Positions 17,901 through 25,324 of a stretch of DNA of 64,000 nt are shown here, piece by piece. Source of the stretch: QVMG01 sp032073245 (GTDB lineage Bacteria > Bacteroidota > Bacteroidia > Bacteroidales > Tannerellaceae); the NCBI GenBank assembly GCA_032073245.1, contig DAMANX010000004.1, positions 1-64,000 of the forward strand. Reading direction: 5' to 3'. Both the position numbers and the translations under genes were made by a program. Below the pieces are notes generated by a model that did no database searches, was not told the origin of the DNA, and worked only from the letters and a program-made list of their open reading frames with translations. Within the stretch, counting starts at the first letter, position 1. The number at the start of each line of letters is the position of its first letter.

Positions 17901-18073
17901 GGAGCCATACCTCGTGCCTCTGTCATCACCACAACGGTGGGTGCATTGAGGTCGGGAAATACATCGACTTCCATATTGACGGCTGTATAGGTTCCTGCCA
18001 GCATAAGCAGCAGGGATGCCACTAAAACAACGACACGGTTGTTCAGCGAGAATTTTATTATCTTGTTCAACAT
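14930..18073 (-). CDS. CusA/CzcA-type heavy-metal RND pump
   Basis: This 1,047-residue inner-membrane proton antiporter has the usual RND layout: one membrane helix, a large periplasmic loop, a bundle around 340-500, a second large loop and a final bundle near 870-1020. The fourth-helix region reads IAIGSLVDDAIVDVENVFKR, where the acidic residues form the proton relay. FSLGRSFLPPFNEGSFTV and the overall length place it in the heavy-metal (HME) branch. Whether Cu/Ag or Zn/Co/Cd is the substrate cannot be read reliably. The gene follows cusB after 20 bases and overlaps tolC by four. Confidence 0.93.
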   Translation of the reverse strand: MLNKIIKFSLNNRVVVLVASLLLMLAGTYTAVNMEVDVFPDLNAPTVVVMTEARGMAPEEVERLVTFPVETALNGATDVRRVRSSSTTGFSIVWVEFNWGTDIYRARQIVSEKLAVVNDQLPSNVGNPTLGPQSSILGELMIIGVTADSTSLQDLRTLSDWTIRPRLLSTGGVAQVTVLGGEIKEYQILLDPGKMKHYNIRLNEVIDVVTEMNQNAAGGVLYEYGNEFIIRGVLSTNKIPSLGKAVIKTVNNVPILIENIAEVKIGDKAPKLGMASNDGKAAVLITVTKQPATSTLELTDKLDASLADLQKQLPADVKITTDIFRQARFIDNSINNVQKSLYEGGIFVVIVFVIFLMNARTTIISLVTIPLSLVFAILSLKFMGLTINTMSLGGMAIAIGSLVDDAIVDVENVFKRLRENRQKPKELQKTVLNVVFDASKEVRMPILYSTFIIIASFVPLFFLSGMEGRMLAPLGVAFIMALIASTVVALTLTPVLCSYLLGKPRKDDKPEREPYIVRKLKIVYEVALKWTLKYKKWVLGGTGVVLVIAVIIFFSLGRSFLPPFNEGSFTVSISSMPGISLEESDKMGRIAEDILLSIPEVQTVGRKTGRAELDEHALGVNVSEIEAPFILDKRSKDEVLAEIREKIKVLPGVNIEIGAPISHRIDAMLSGTRANIAIKLFGTDLNKMFSIGNQIKANIQDIEGIADLNVEQQVERPQLKIEPKREVMAKYGITLPDFAKIVNVMLAGEVVSQVYEENRSFDLTLKVNDDSRETAERIKNLIVDANGRKIPLSNIAEITSSTGPNTINRENVARKIVISANVAGRDLRGVVNDIQDIVNEKIELPEGYHIEYGGQFESEQAASRTLLITSIFSILAIFMLLFAQFKSINQSVVILLNLPLALIGGVFAIFFTNGVLSIPAIIGFISLFGIATRNGMLLISRYNDLVAEGYSKLDAVMTGSLDRLNPILMTALTSGLALIPLALGGDLPGNEIQSPMAKVILGGLLTSTLLNGFIIPIMYLITNRKVVETEILDNEEPEVNNTKLELE

Positions 18074-18093
18074 ACTGATTCGTGTTTTAATGG

Positions 18094-19419
18094 TTAGTGA
18101 CTATGTCCTTCGGGCATTACTGAAGAAGTTGCTGCCAGTTTCACCTGATATACTCCTTTGGTAACTACTTTGGCTCCGCGTTGAAGACCTGAAAGGATCT
18201 GCACTCTTTCGCCGTTATTCTGTCCGAGGGTTACTTCCTGTTTCTTATATTCTTCGTCGCCTATTTGCAGATACACGAAGTTAAGTCCCTGTTCTTCGGT
18301 AATAGCAGAAACGGGAACGGATATTACATTATCCTGTAAGGTCGAAAGCAGATATACTTCGGTATATGCTCCGGGAATAATATCGCCCACGTTATCAAAC
18401 TCGAATGTAACAGGAATATAGAAAGATTGGTCAGTGGATGCTTTACCGAAAGATAAAAGCCGGCCGTTAAGTTCCGAAAGTTTATATACCTGATTGTCAT
18501 AGGCAGGCTTAAAGTTAGCACTACTGATGCTTTTAAGTATCTTGAAATTGTTCTCTGATACTTCGGCTCGTAGCTGCAAACGCCTATTCTGCGATACAGT
18601 TGCAATGGGCTGACCTACTGAAACGTATTCCCCCTGTGCAACAAGCCTGTTCTTAATATATCCGGCAATGGGAGCTGTAACGCTTACCCCGGTGGCTGTC
18701 ATATTGCCTGCCTGTGCCTGATATACTGTTTTCGCTGTTTCATAACGCAAACGAGCCTGTTCAAAGTCCTTAGCGGAAATAATCTGGTCTTTTACCAATG
18801 ATTCGGCACGTTGGAACTCTTTCTGTGCAGTTTCGTATTCAATCCGCGCTTTTACGGACGGATCGCCTTCCAACAGTTTCTTTGCTGAAATAGTTACAAT
18901 GGATTGTCCGGCTTGTACGGCTGTACCGTCTGTTATGGACGGATTGGTGAAAGATACAATACCGTTGGAAGTAGCTGCAATAACAGCTTCATCACCCTGC
19001 GAGGCTTGTATCTGTCCACTGGTTTTAATGGAATTGTAGAAACTACCAAGAGCAACGGTTTCTGTCTTCAATCCAACAAGTTGCGCTTGCTGTTTGGTGA
19101 AAAGTATTTCATCCGAATGGCTGTCTTCCATTGCTTCTGCTCCGTGGTCATGTCCGTCGCCCTCGGAGTGCTTATGATCTTTCTCGTTAGCGTGGTCATG
19201 CCCATCGCCGTCAGTATGTTTATGTTCTTTATCGTTTGAATGGTCATGTCCATCACCTTCGGAGTGTTCATGCTCTTTCTCATTAGAATGGTCATGTCCA
19301 TCACCATCAACATGCTCATGTTTATCACTTGATTTTTGATTGTTTTTTCCCTGACCGGAATTGCATCCGGTTAATAATATTGCGATAACAACGAATAATC
19401 CTATTATGTACGTTTTCAT
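18094..19419 (-). CDS. CusB/CzcB-type RND adaptor with His repeats
   Basis: This 441-residue periplasmic adaptor starts with a lipoprotein signal (lipobox LLTGC, Cys19). Residues about 34-97 hold four tandem 16-residue repeats of the type HEHSEGDGHDHSNEKE, clearly metal-binding. The barrel-sandwich, helical hairpin and beta-barrel domains follow, with GQSIVTISAKKLLEGDPSV and APIAGYIKNRLVAQGEYVSV marking the split lipoyl-like halves. It would link the RND pump to TolC and collect metal in the periplasm. It is the first gene of the efflux operon. A 9-3-9 palindrome lies 140 bases upstream. Confidence 0.93.
   Translation of the reverse strand: MKTYIIGLFVVIAILLTGCNSGQGKNNQKSSDKHEHVDGDGHDHSNEKEHEHSEGDGHDHSNDKEHKHTDGDGHDHANEKDHKHSEGDGHDHGAEAMEDSHSDEILFTKQQAQLVGLKTETVALGSFYNSIKTSGQIQASQGDEAVIAATSNGIVSFTNPSITDGTAVQAGQSIVTISAKKLLEGDPSVKARIEYETAQKEFQRAESLVKDQIISAKDFEQARLRYETAKTVYQAQAGNMTATGVSVTAPIAGYIKNRLVAQGEYVSVGQPIATVSQNRRLQLRAEVSENNFKILKSISSANFKPAYDNQVYKLSELNGRLLSFGKASTDQSFYIPVTFEFDNVGDIIPGAYTEVYLLSTLQDNVISVPVSAITEEQGLNFVYLQIGDEEYKKQEVTLGQNNGERVQILSGLQRGAKVVTKGVYQVKLAATSSVMPEGHSH
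19129..19320 (-). repeat. Four 48-bp His-coding tandem repeats
   Basis: Four in-frame 48-base units encode the HxH..DGDGHDH..(N/D)EK repeat of the adaptor's N-terminal tail. Such repeats change copy number easily, which would tune metal-binding capacity. Confidence 0.8.
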
Positions 19420-19558
19420 TTTATTTTTTAATTATTGGGGGAAGTAAAGCATATCCTGATATTTGCTTTGCTTCTCGTGAGAAATATTGATTTTTATGGG
19501 TTGATATGTATATACCAATACCCTATGCCTTGAACATATCCAAATGCACAAAGCAGCA

Positions 19559-19579
19559 TGACTTACAGCCTGTAAGTCA
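19559..19579. promoter_or_regulatory. Perfect palindrome upstream of cusB
   Basis: TGACTTACA and TGTAAGTCA are separated by three bases, between the HHHH-protein stop (19585) and the cusB start (19419). It could be an operator for the adjacent Fur-type regulator or another sensor, or a terminator without a T-run. The sequence shows only the symmetry. Confidence 0.5.
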
Positions 19580-19584
19580 AAACA

Positions 19585-20022
19585 TCAGGAAATTATGGAA
19601 GGAGGGGCGCGTAAACCGTGAAATTGGTTTGCTTCTGCGGATTTATAGAATGAAATAAATTCTCCGTACTCAAAGTCGGAGGTTGATTCTCCCGAATCGT
19701 AGATTAAGAAATCCGCAGCTAAAAAGAATATCGGGAATAAATGTGTAAGATCATGGTTTTGACAAGAAGAAACCTTGCACTTAGTTTCATTTGTCGTTTT
19801 GGGTGAAGTATATTTAGATTCAGCAATACAAGATTGTTCATGGTCACTGTCATTAGGTAACTCACGATGGTCTGTATGTTCATCGTTTACCTGATTATCC
19901 TGTTCGCATATCTCCATAACAATACACACCAATCCCTCATGATGATGATGTGGTACTATTGCAAGTATCAGTAATACTAAACTTGACAATGCAACAAACG
20001 ATATGGAAATAATTCGTTTCAC
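19585..20022 (-). CDS. HHHH-motif small membrane protein (DUF6769-like), copy 1
   Basis: This protein of about 145 residues has an N-terminal hydrophobic segment running directly into IVPHHHHEG, then a Cys/His/Asp-rich exported part (CIVMEICEQ, NDEHTDHRE, CKVSSCQNHD) and a conserved end, NQFHGLRAPP. It resembles the DUF6769 group of Bacteroidales. A paralog lies at 26236-26667. I chose the GTG at 20022 because it aligns with the paralog's ATG and avoids overlapping the Fur gene; a longer reading frame reaches 20088. The product is probably an envelope protein that binds metal, but its function is unknown. It follows the Fur-type gene after 46 bases and may be co-transcribed with it. Confidence 0.75.
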   Translation of the reverse strand: MKRIISISFVALSSLVLLILAIVPHHHHEGLVCIVMEICEQDNQVNDEHTDHRELPNDSDHEQSCIAESKYTSPKTTNETKCKVSSCQNHDLTHLFPIFFLAADFLIYDSGESTSDFEYGEFISFYKSAEANQFHGLRAPPSIIS

Positions 20023-20068
20023 TAAATCTTTTTTTACCTGTGCAAAGATAAAATAAAAAGTCATGCAA

Positions 20069-20500
20069 CTAAGTTGCAATCTTATCACATTTTCCGCAAT
20101 AGCCTTTAATTACGAAATTAACGCTCTCCAATTCCATATTTCCCGGTAGTTCTATTTGAGGAACAGGCACGTTTTCCAAACAAAATGCCTTTTTACAGTA
20201 GTTACAGTAAAAGTGTAAATGATAATCACCTTCACTACAACCGCAATCCTCCTGACAAACCGAATATTTAACCGAACCTGATCCGTCGTCAAATTTATGA
20301 ATCAGCCCATTATCATTAAAGAGGTGAATTATACGAGAAATAGTCGATTTATCAATGCTCAATAATTTTTTCTCTAAGTCCCCTAAACTGAATGCTTCGG
20401 TGAACTTTAGCATTGTATCCCATACTAAAATCCGTGTAGATGTGGGCTTTATGCCTTTTCCTTCTAATAATTTTATGATAAAATCGTCCACGTATTTCAA
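20069..20500 (-). CDS. Fur-family metal-responsive repressor
   Basis: This 143-residue protein has the Fur fold: a winged helix at 1-80 (TSTRILVWDTMLKF, STISRIIHLFNDNGLIHKF), then a metal-binding dimer domain with HLHFYCNYCKKAFC and a final GYCGKCDK, the two CxxC pairs of the structural zinc site. The start appears to be TTG at 20500, because an in-frame stop lies two codons upstream and no ATG is nearby. Fur, Zur and PerR types cannot be separated by eye. It sits between the two metal gene groups and probably controls one or both. A terminator separates it from the upstream lipoprotein gene. Confidence 0.9.
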   Translation of the reverse strand: MKYVDDFIIKLLEGKGIKPTSTRILVWDTMLKFTEAFSLGDLEKKLLSIDKSTISRIIHLFNDNGLIHKFDDGSGSVKYSVCQEDCGCSEGDYHLHFYCNYCKKAFCLENVPVPQIELPGNMELESVNFVIKGYCGKCDKIAT

Positions 20501-20528
20501 AGATTATTTATGTTATTTATTCTATAAC

Positions 20529-20580
20529 AAAAAGGATGTGTCAAATGATGCTGATTTTAAAATCACTGCACATCCTTTTT
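20529..20580 (-). terminator. Terminator of Cys/His-rich lipoprotein gene 1
   Basis: AAAAAGGATGTG (20529-20540) pairs with CACATCCTTTTT (20569-20580), with T-runs on both strands. On the minus strand it lies 13 bases past the lipoprotein stop. Confidence 0.75.
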
Positions 20581-20592
20581 GCATATAATATC

Positions 20593-21204
20593 TTAATTAT
20601 GATGGTTGCCCTTATTATGAGAGCCATCGGCACTTCCATTGTGATTGTGGCTCTTATCAGTACAGGTATTCACATCATGATTTTGTTCCCCATTGTGATT
20701 ATGACTTGCATCAGTGCAAGTGTTCACATCATGGTTTTGTTCTCCATTGTGATTATGGCTTGTATCTGTACAAGTATTCACATCATGGTTTTGTCCGTTA
20801 TTGTGATTATGGTTTGCATCAGTACAAGTATTCACATCGTGGTTTTGTGTGTTGTTATGATTGTGGCTTACATCCATGCAGGTATTGGAATCATGGTTAT
20901 TTCCTCCATGTCCTGTGCCTGTGCCATTGTGATGGGTACCGTCATGTTTAATTCCTGAATGTTGGGAATTTGTACAAACCTGATGTGTTCCGTCTGCAAG
21001 TATATCGCAGTTTTCGTGATTTCCGGCAGCACACTGATTCAGCACGCTGCTTTTGTAGATATCGCCATTTGAAAAACCGAGTGTAGATGCACGAAGCTCC
21101 AAACTTTGATCTATATCTCCAAAGTTGCTATCATCATCCTGGCTACAAGAAACGAATGTGATAACCGATGCGAGAACCGCTAATGAATAAAATACTCTTT
21201 TCAT
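20593..21204 (-). CDS. Cys/His-rich repeat lipoprotein, copy 1
   Basis: This 203-residue lipoprotein has lipobox FVSC (Cys20). A conserved middle (QCAAGNHENCDI, DGTHQVC, HDGTHHNGT) is shared with the shorter paralog at 26782. Residues 103-192 are five tandem 18-residue repeats of the form NHDVNTCTDxSHNHNGEQ, each with one Cys and three or four His. No enzyme domain is seen. The composition points to surface or periplasmic metal chelation. An ECF-type promoter motif lies 37-60 bases upstream, shared with the paralog and the ECF sigma gene, so induction by that sigma factor is likely. I do not recognise a described family. Confidence 0.88.
   Translation of the reverse strand: MKRVFYSLAVLASVITFVSCSQDDDSNFGDIDQSLELRASTLGFSNGDIYKSSVLNQCAAGNHENCDILADGTHQVCTNSQHSGIKHDGTHHNGTGTGHGGNNHDSNTCMDVSHNHNNTQNHDVNTCTDANHNHNNGQNHDVNTCTDTSHNHNGEQNHDVNTCTDASHNHNGEQNHDVNTCTDKSHNHNGSADGSHNKGNHHN
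20629..20898 (-). repeat. Five 54-bp tandem repeats (18 aa each)
   Basis: Five in-frame 54-base units encode the NHDVNTCTDxSHNHN repeat. The inner units are nearly identical, which indicates recent expansion. The paralogous gene at 26782 lacks them. Confidence 0.9.
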
Positions 21205-21240
21205 ATTCCTTTATTGTTAAAATGTTATATGTTAATATAC

Positions 21241-21264
21241 CGCATAAGAGTAATTATACCCTAC
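21241..21264 (-). promoter_or_regulatory. ECF-type promoter of lipoprotein gene 1
   Basis: On the minus strand GTAGGG is followed after 13 bases by ATGCG. The same two blocks with the same spacing occur before the second lipoprotein gene and the ECF sigma gene. The extended match is GTAGGGTA-N10-Y-ATGCGGT. Transcription would begin about 30 bases before the start codon. Confidence 0.75.
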
Positions 21265-21308
21265 CAAAAAATAAAATAATTTTTAACTTGAACGGAGAAA
21301 GACACTTC

Positions 21309-22877
21309 TCATAATTTTACCACAAGATTATCTCCTATTTTTGTAGAGGGCTTTTTCTCAATATACTCCCGTAATGAAAAATCTTTTCTCAATGCTCTAT
21401 CAGAAATAAAAAGTATTGAACCGCCATAAATATCGGACATAATATCATCCTTTTCAGCTATGATAACACTCTCTCCTAAATATACTTTCATATTCTCTGG
21501 ACGGCGGATTCCATAAACAATGTATTGTTTTGAATTTTCTGATAACTCAATCCCACTCTTACACATATTTTCATAACCGACATAGCTGTTCAGAAAAGGC
21601 ATTTCAAAGGATACAATAAATATCACGGTTAAAATCCCTATTGATATGCTGTTAATCGAACGAATTATATTCTTTCGGAAAATCAGAAAATATAAAGAAA
21701 GGAATCCAAATAGAGCAAGTGAAATTAATCCCCATATTATGGAAGTGTGAATTTCATTCAACCAAGAAAATGTAATATCATTTTTACTCAATAAAAACAA
21801 CGGCAAAGCCATTATTGCTATGAGAGATAACGCTATCATAAAATATACAATCCATTTCTTATTCTTTAATCTCATCAATATAATAACTGACAGATAAGCC
21901 ACAAAAGGAAATACAGGCAACATATAAATTTCAATCTTTGCACTTACAATAGATAAGACAAGAAATGACGTTAAAACAACAGTCAAAAACAATTTATCTA
22001 TATCTGTTTTTATCAGCTTATTTTTAATCCCTAACAGGATAAGGGCAAAGAATAAAATTGACCAAGGAGCGAAGGAATACCAAAATACCTGAAAATAATA
22101 ATAGAACGGCTCCTTATGATGGAATGAGCTAACAGCACGGTTGAATGTCTGATTAAAGAGTAAATCGTTCAAATAACTATTTCCCGCTTCAACCCACACT
22201 AAGCTGAACCAAACAGAACAAAGCAATAAGAGTATTCCCCAAGTTCTAAACCCTAAATATTTTCCACTATCCTTAATTTTCCCTTTTATAGTTAGAAATG
22301 TCAGTATAGAGACTACCGGAATAATTATTCCGATTGGCCCTTTACTGAATATTGCGAGGAAAATACAAAGAGGAAGCAAATACTTATCATATTTTCTCTC
22401 TCTGCCTGAATACATTCTATAAAAAACATATAATGCCAATGTTATAAACATAGACATTAACATATCCATTCTTAGAATAATGGCTCCACCCATAAATAGA
22501 GCGCTTGTGAACAATAATAGTTTTGCACTGGATTGATATTCGTTTGGAAGTTCAGCTCGTGTCCACCTGTCCATCGTAAACTGAATGACAAAAGCGGGTA
22601 GTAATGAGAATAGCGACAAGAACCATATTTGATGACTTCCGAATATCTTTTTTCCGAGCATTATAATCCAGAAATATAAAGGCGGTTTATCGGCATATAT
22701 TTCACCATGATTATAAAATGAGAAAAAATTCCCTGTTTTTAAGGCATCATCAACTATATTCAAATATCTAAGTTCGTTTGCAGGCGTATAATCCCGGAGT
22801 AGGATTAATGGGAACATTAATGCAAAAACAAGAATATAGTAGATGTGGTCAATCGTAAATAATCGTTTTAATGTCAT
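21309..22877 (-). CDS. ArnT/GT39-like membrane glycosyltransferase
   Basis: This 522-residue integral membrane protein has about 12 helices and the hallmarks of polyprenyl-phosphate sugar transferases: an acidic residue in the first loop (LRDYTPANELRY, about 27-38) and ADKPPLYFWIIMLGK near residue 60. ArnT and the Rhizobium Rgt enzymes of this type move a sugar from a lipid carrier to lipid A or LPS core at the periplasmic face. It ends a five-gene run with PAP2 phosphatase, GT2, LAB_N protein and epimerase, 23 bases after the epimerase. With a GlcA-type epimerase next door, galacturonic acid is a plausible sugar, but this is inference. Confidence 0.85.
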   Translation of the reverse strand: MTLKRLFTIDHIYYILVFALMFPLILLRDYTPANELRYLNIVDDALKTGNFFSFYNHGEIYADKPPLYFWIIMLGKKIFGSHQIWFLSLFSLLPAFVIQFTMDRWTRAELPNEYQSSAKLLLFTSALFMGGAIILRMDMLMSMFITLALYVFYRMYSGRERKYDKYLLPLCIFLAIFSKGPIGIIIPVVSILTFLTIKGKIKDSGKYLGFRTWGILLLLCSVWFSLVWVEAGNSYLNDLLFNQTFNRAVSSFHHKEPFYYYFQVFWYSFAPWSILFFALILLGIKNKLIKTDIDKLFLTVVLTSFLVLSIVSAKIEIYMLPVFPFVAYLSVIILMRLKNKKWIVYFMIALSLIAIMALPLFLLSKNDITFSWLNEIHTSIIWGLISLALFGFLSLYFLIFRKNIIRSINSISIGILTVIFIVSFEMPFLNSYVGYENMCKSGIELSENSKQYIVYGIRRPENMKVYLGESVIIAEKDDIMSDIYGGSILFISDRALRKDFSLREYIEKKPSTKIGDNLVVKL

Positions 22878-22900
22878 AGTTAATAATTAAGGATTAACAC

Positions 22901-23923
22901 CTATTGATTTTCCATTGAGTTAAACCACTCAATAAATGATTTTATTCCTTCCGGTAATACTGTTTTGGGCTTATAATGAATGTATCTGGTCAATTTGCTT
23001 ATATCAGCATAGGTTTCCTTTACATCACCGGATTGAAAAGGGTACATTTCCAAATGAGCGTCTTTTTGCATTTCATATTCAATCGCTTCTATAAACTGGA
23101 GTAAATTAACTGGCTTTGAATTGCCGATATTAAAAATCTGATAGAAAGCGGAATCTGAATTTTTATCCGGAGTTTTATCCAAGAGTAAGACGATGCTTTT
23201 TATAACATCATCTATATAGGTGAAATCTCTAAGCATATCCCCATTATTAAAAACCTTGATTGTTCTGCCCTCCCGAATAGATCTTGCGAAAATCATCGGA
23301 GCCATATCAGGTCTTCCCCATGCTCCATATACAGTAAAAAGTCTTATTCCTGTGGAGGGCAAATTGAACAAATGACTATAAGAATGAGCCATCAGTTCAT
23401 TACTTTTTTTTGTTGCAGCATAAAAACTGGCAGGATTATCAACTGTGGCAGATTCCTTAAAAGGAATTTTATTGTTCAATCCATAAACCGAAGAACTGGA
23501 AGCATATATAAGATGCTTGATATTATTATGCCTGCAACACTCTAAGATATTTACAAAGCCAAGAATGTTAGAGTTGATATAAGCATGGGGATTTTCTAAA
23601 GAATACCGAACCCCCGCTTGTGCTGCCAGATTGATAACATAATCAAATTGATACTTCTTAAAAAGAACACCTAATTGTATAAAGTCCGTAAGATCAATCT
23701 TTCCAAAATCATAATTGCAATAAAATGAACTATGGACTACTTCATTTTCTGTTATATCCTCTTTTCCTATTCCACATTCAGACAACCTGCCATATTTTAG
23801 GTTTACATCGTAATAGTCATTTATATTATCTATTCCCACAACGAAATTCTCTTTATTTTCAACCAATGCTTTTACCAAGTGAAATCCGATAAATCCTGCA
23901 CTGCCTGTAACTAATATTTTCAT
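22901..23923 (-). CDS. NAD-dependent UDP-sugar epimerase (UDP-glucuronate type)
   Basis: This 340-residue protein of the extended short-chain dehydrogenase family has the NAD-binding GSAGFIG at residues 7-13, a catalytic YxxxK (YAATKKSNE, about 166-170) and the segment DNINDYYDVNLKYGRL, typical of UDP-glucuronate 4-epimerases (CapI/GAE type). These convert UDP-GlcA to UDP-GalA. Its ATG overlaps the stop of the LAB_N gene (ATGA). It should supply the nucleotide sugar for the GT2 and GT39 enzymes of this cluster. Other UDP-hexose epimerases remain possible. Confidence 0.88.
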   Translation of the reverse strand: MKILVTGSAGFIGFHLVKALVENKENFVVGIDNINDYYDVNLKYGRLSECGIGKEDITENEVVHSSFYCNYDFGKIDLTDFIQLGVLFKKYQFDYVINLAAQAGVRYSLENPHAYINSNILGFVNILECCRHNNIKHLIYASSSSVYGLNNKIPFKESATVDNPASFYAATKKSNELMAHSYSHLFNLPSTGIRLFTVYGAWGRPDMAPMIFARSIREGRTIKVFNNGDMLRDFTYIDDVIKSIVLLLDKTPDKNSDSAFYQIFNIGNSKPVNLLQFIEAIEYEMQKDAHLEMYPFQSGDVKETYADISKLTRYIHYKPKTVLPEGIKSFIEWFNSMENQ

Positions 23924-24567
23924 TTAATCTCTTTTTTAGATTCATCCTCATTACAGTTTTTTATAATCAACCACACATTTCTGGAATATGTGATAAAACC
24001 AAAACTTTGACCAATAAGCAATACCGGATCTTCTCTGAATATTGCGTATGCAATAGTTATCAGAGAACCTATTATACTCAACAGCCAAAAGTTTAAGGGA
24101 AGGACAGATTCACCTCTCAATCTTGAATGCCACCATTGATAAACAAAGCGGAAAGTGAAAATTATCTGACCTGCGGAACCAAATAGAAGTAACCATAACG
24201 ATATATTTGAAAATAACCTGTCAATGCTTACTTCATTGTTATATAGCACATAGCAAAGTGCGGCAGCAGGTATTAAGAGAATTACTGTTCTTATAGCTAA
24301 ATGGATTTTTTTCCAGTTGTTTTTACTATTCAAATTCCATATATAGATATAATAGGAGAATAGTTGTCCGAGAATTATTACAAAATCTCCCCTTAGCCAC
24401 CCATATATAGAAAATAATATAGAAGCTAATAAACTTAACTGCCAATAGATAGTCGGAGATACAACTTTTTTAGCCTTTTCCGATAAAATCCACTGAATAA
24501 GCATTCTGGCAGAAAATAACCCCTGTGCTAAAAAACCTAAAACAAAATACCAAATGTCGTTATTCAC
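23920..24567 (-). CDS. Double LAB_N-domain membrane protein
   Basis: This 215-residue protein of about six helices has two tandem lipid-A-disaccharide-synthase N-terminal (LAB_N) domains. The repeat is visible as LGFLAQGLFSARMLIQWILS near residue 11 and FRFVYQWWHSRLRGESVLP near 140. LAB_N proteins without the LpxB enzyme occur with ArnC/RgtE-type glycosyltransferases and may help flip or handle the lipid-linked sugar. The start is GTG at 24567; no ATG is available nearby. It overlaps the epimerase by four bases and follows the GT2 gene by 13. Confidence 0.85.
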   Translation of the reverse strand: MNNDIWYFVLGFLAQGLFSARMLIQWILSEKAKKVVSPTIYWQLSLLASILFSIYGWLRGDFVIILGQLFSYYIYIWNLNSKNNWKKIHLAIRTVILLIPAAALCYVLYNNEVSIDRLFSNISLWLLLFGSAGQIIFTFRFVYQWWHSRLRGESVLPLNFWLLSIIGSLITIAYAIFREDPVLLIGQSFGFITYSRNVWLIIKNCNEDESKKEIK

Positions 24568-24580
24568 TTTTTGCTATGGC

Positions 24581-25312
24581 TTAATTAATACCTTCTTTTT
24601 CAATAGTATAGTTTATGTACCGTTTCTTCATCCATCGGAAAGCAAAGCAATCCATAAAAGGACTAACCAACCTGTTCCATAAATGAAATTTTGATTGACC
24701 TGCGGTACGTTCAAAATGCCTAACAGGAACCTGCTTTACCCTGCCATGTTGTAACTGAAGGAGAGCAGGTAGGAAACGGTGCATCCCCGTAAACATCGGA
24801 ATGCGTTTAGCGTATTCGGTATGAATAATTTTTAGTGGACACCCCGTATCTTCTATGCCGTCATTAGTCATCATGCGGCGAAAACTATTGGCTATTTTCG
24901 ACGATAGTTTTTTTCCTAAACTATCTTTGCGTCCTGTACGGATACCCATTACCATTTCATATTCATTTCTATATGGCAATAAAAGTTCAAAATCTTTAGG
25001 CGCTGTTTGTAAATCAGCATCTATATATCCGACAAATGACGACTGGGCTATATCTATCCCTGCTTTTATAGCTGCGCTTAATCCGCAATTTCGAGCAAAA
25101 CTTATATAAAAAAGATGACGGTTTCGCTGACACACTTCCTGTATCAATGTTTTGCTTTGGTCTTTCGATCCATCATCAACGAATAGTATGCAGGTTTTTA
25201 CTGATGAAGAACATACATATTCAGATAGTTCCTTTTCAAGTTTGTTTATATTTTCTTCTTCATTATAAACAGGAACTATTATGGTTAAATCATAATCTTT
25301 TGTAGAGTTCAT
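24581..25312 (-). CDS. GT2 glycosyltransferase, ArnC/RgtE-like
   Basis: This 243-residue GT-A enzyme has VPVYNEEENI (about 14-23), DDGSKDQSK (about 46) and the DADLQ metal site near 97. The segment LKIIHTEYAKRIP and the conserved RHFERTAGQSKFHL resemble polyprenyl-phosphate sugar transferases such as ArnC and RgtE. It lacks the two C-terminal membrane helices of ArnC, which the neighbouring LAB_N protein may replace. It would load the sugar from UDP onto undecaprenyl phosphate at the cytoplasmic face. It is 12 bases downstream of the PAP2 gene. Confidence 0.87.
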   Translation of the reverse strand: MNSTKDYDLTIIVPVYNEEENINKLEKELSEYVCSSSVKTCILFVDDGSKDQSKTLIQEVCQRNRHLFYISFARNCGLSAAIKAGIDIAQSSFVGYIDADLQTAPKDFELLLPYRNEYEMVMGIRTGRKDSLGKKLSSKIANSFRRMMTNDGIEDTGCPLKIIHTEYAKRIPMFTGMHRFLPALLQLQHGRVKQVPVRHFERTAGQSKFHLWNRLVSPFMDCFAFRWMKKRYINYTIEKEGIN

Positions 25313-25324
25313 ATCATTTATATT

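Noticed and set aside
19500..19535. A fourth ECF motif before cusB (ATAGGGTATTGG on the minus strand)
   Set aside because: It lacks the first G and has no ATGCG at the right distance, so I do not count it.
20529..20898. CRISPR array at the 54-bp repeats
   Set aside because: The repeats are contiguous, in frame and without spacers; they encode a protein repeat.
20593..20958. Plus-strand hydrophobic ORFs over the lipoprotein repeats
   Set aside because: They are antisense shadows of the 54-bp repeats. The minus frame has a lipobox, promoter and terminator.
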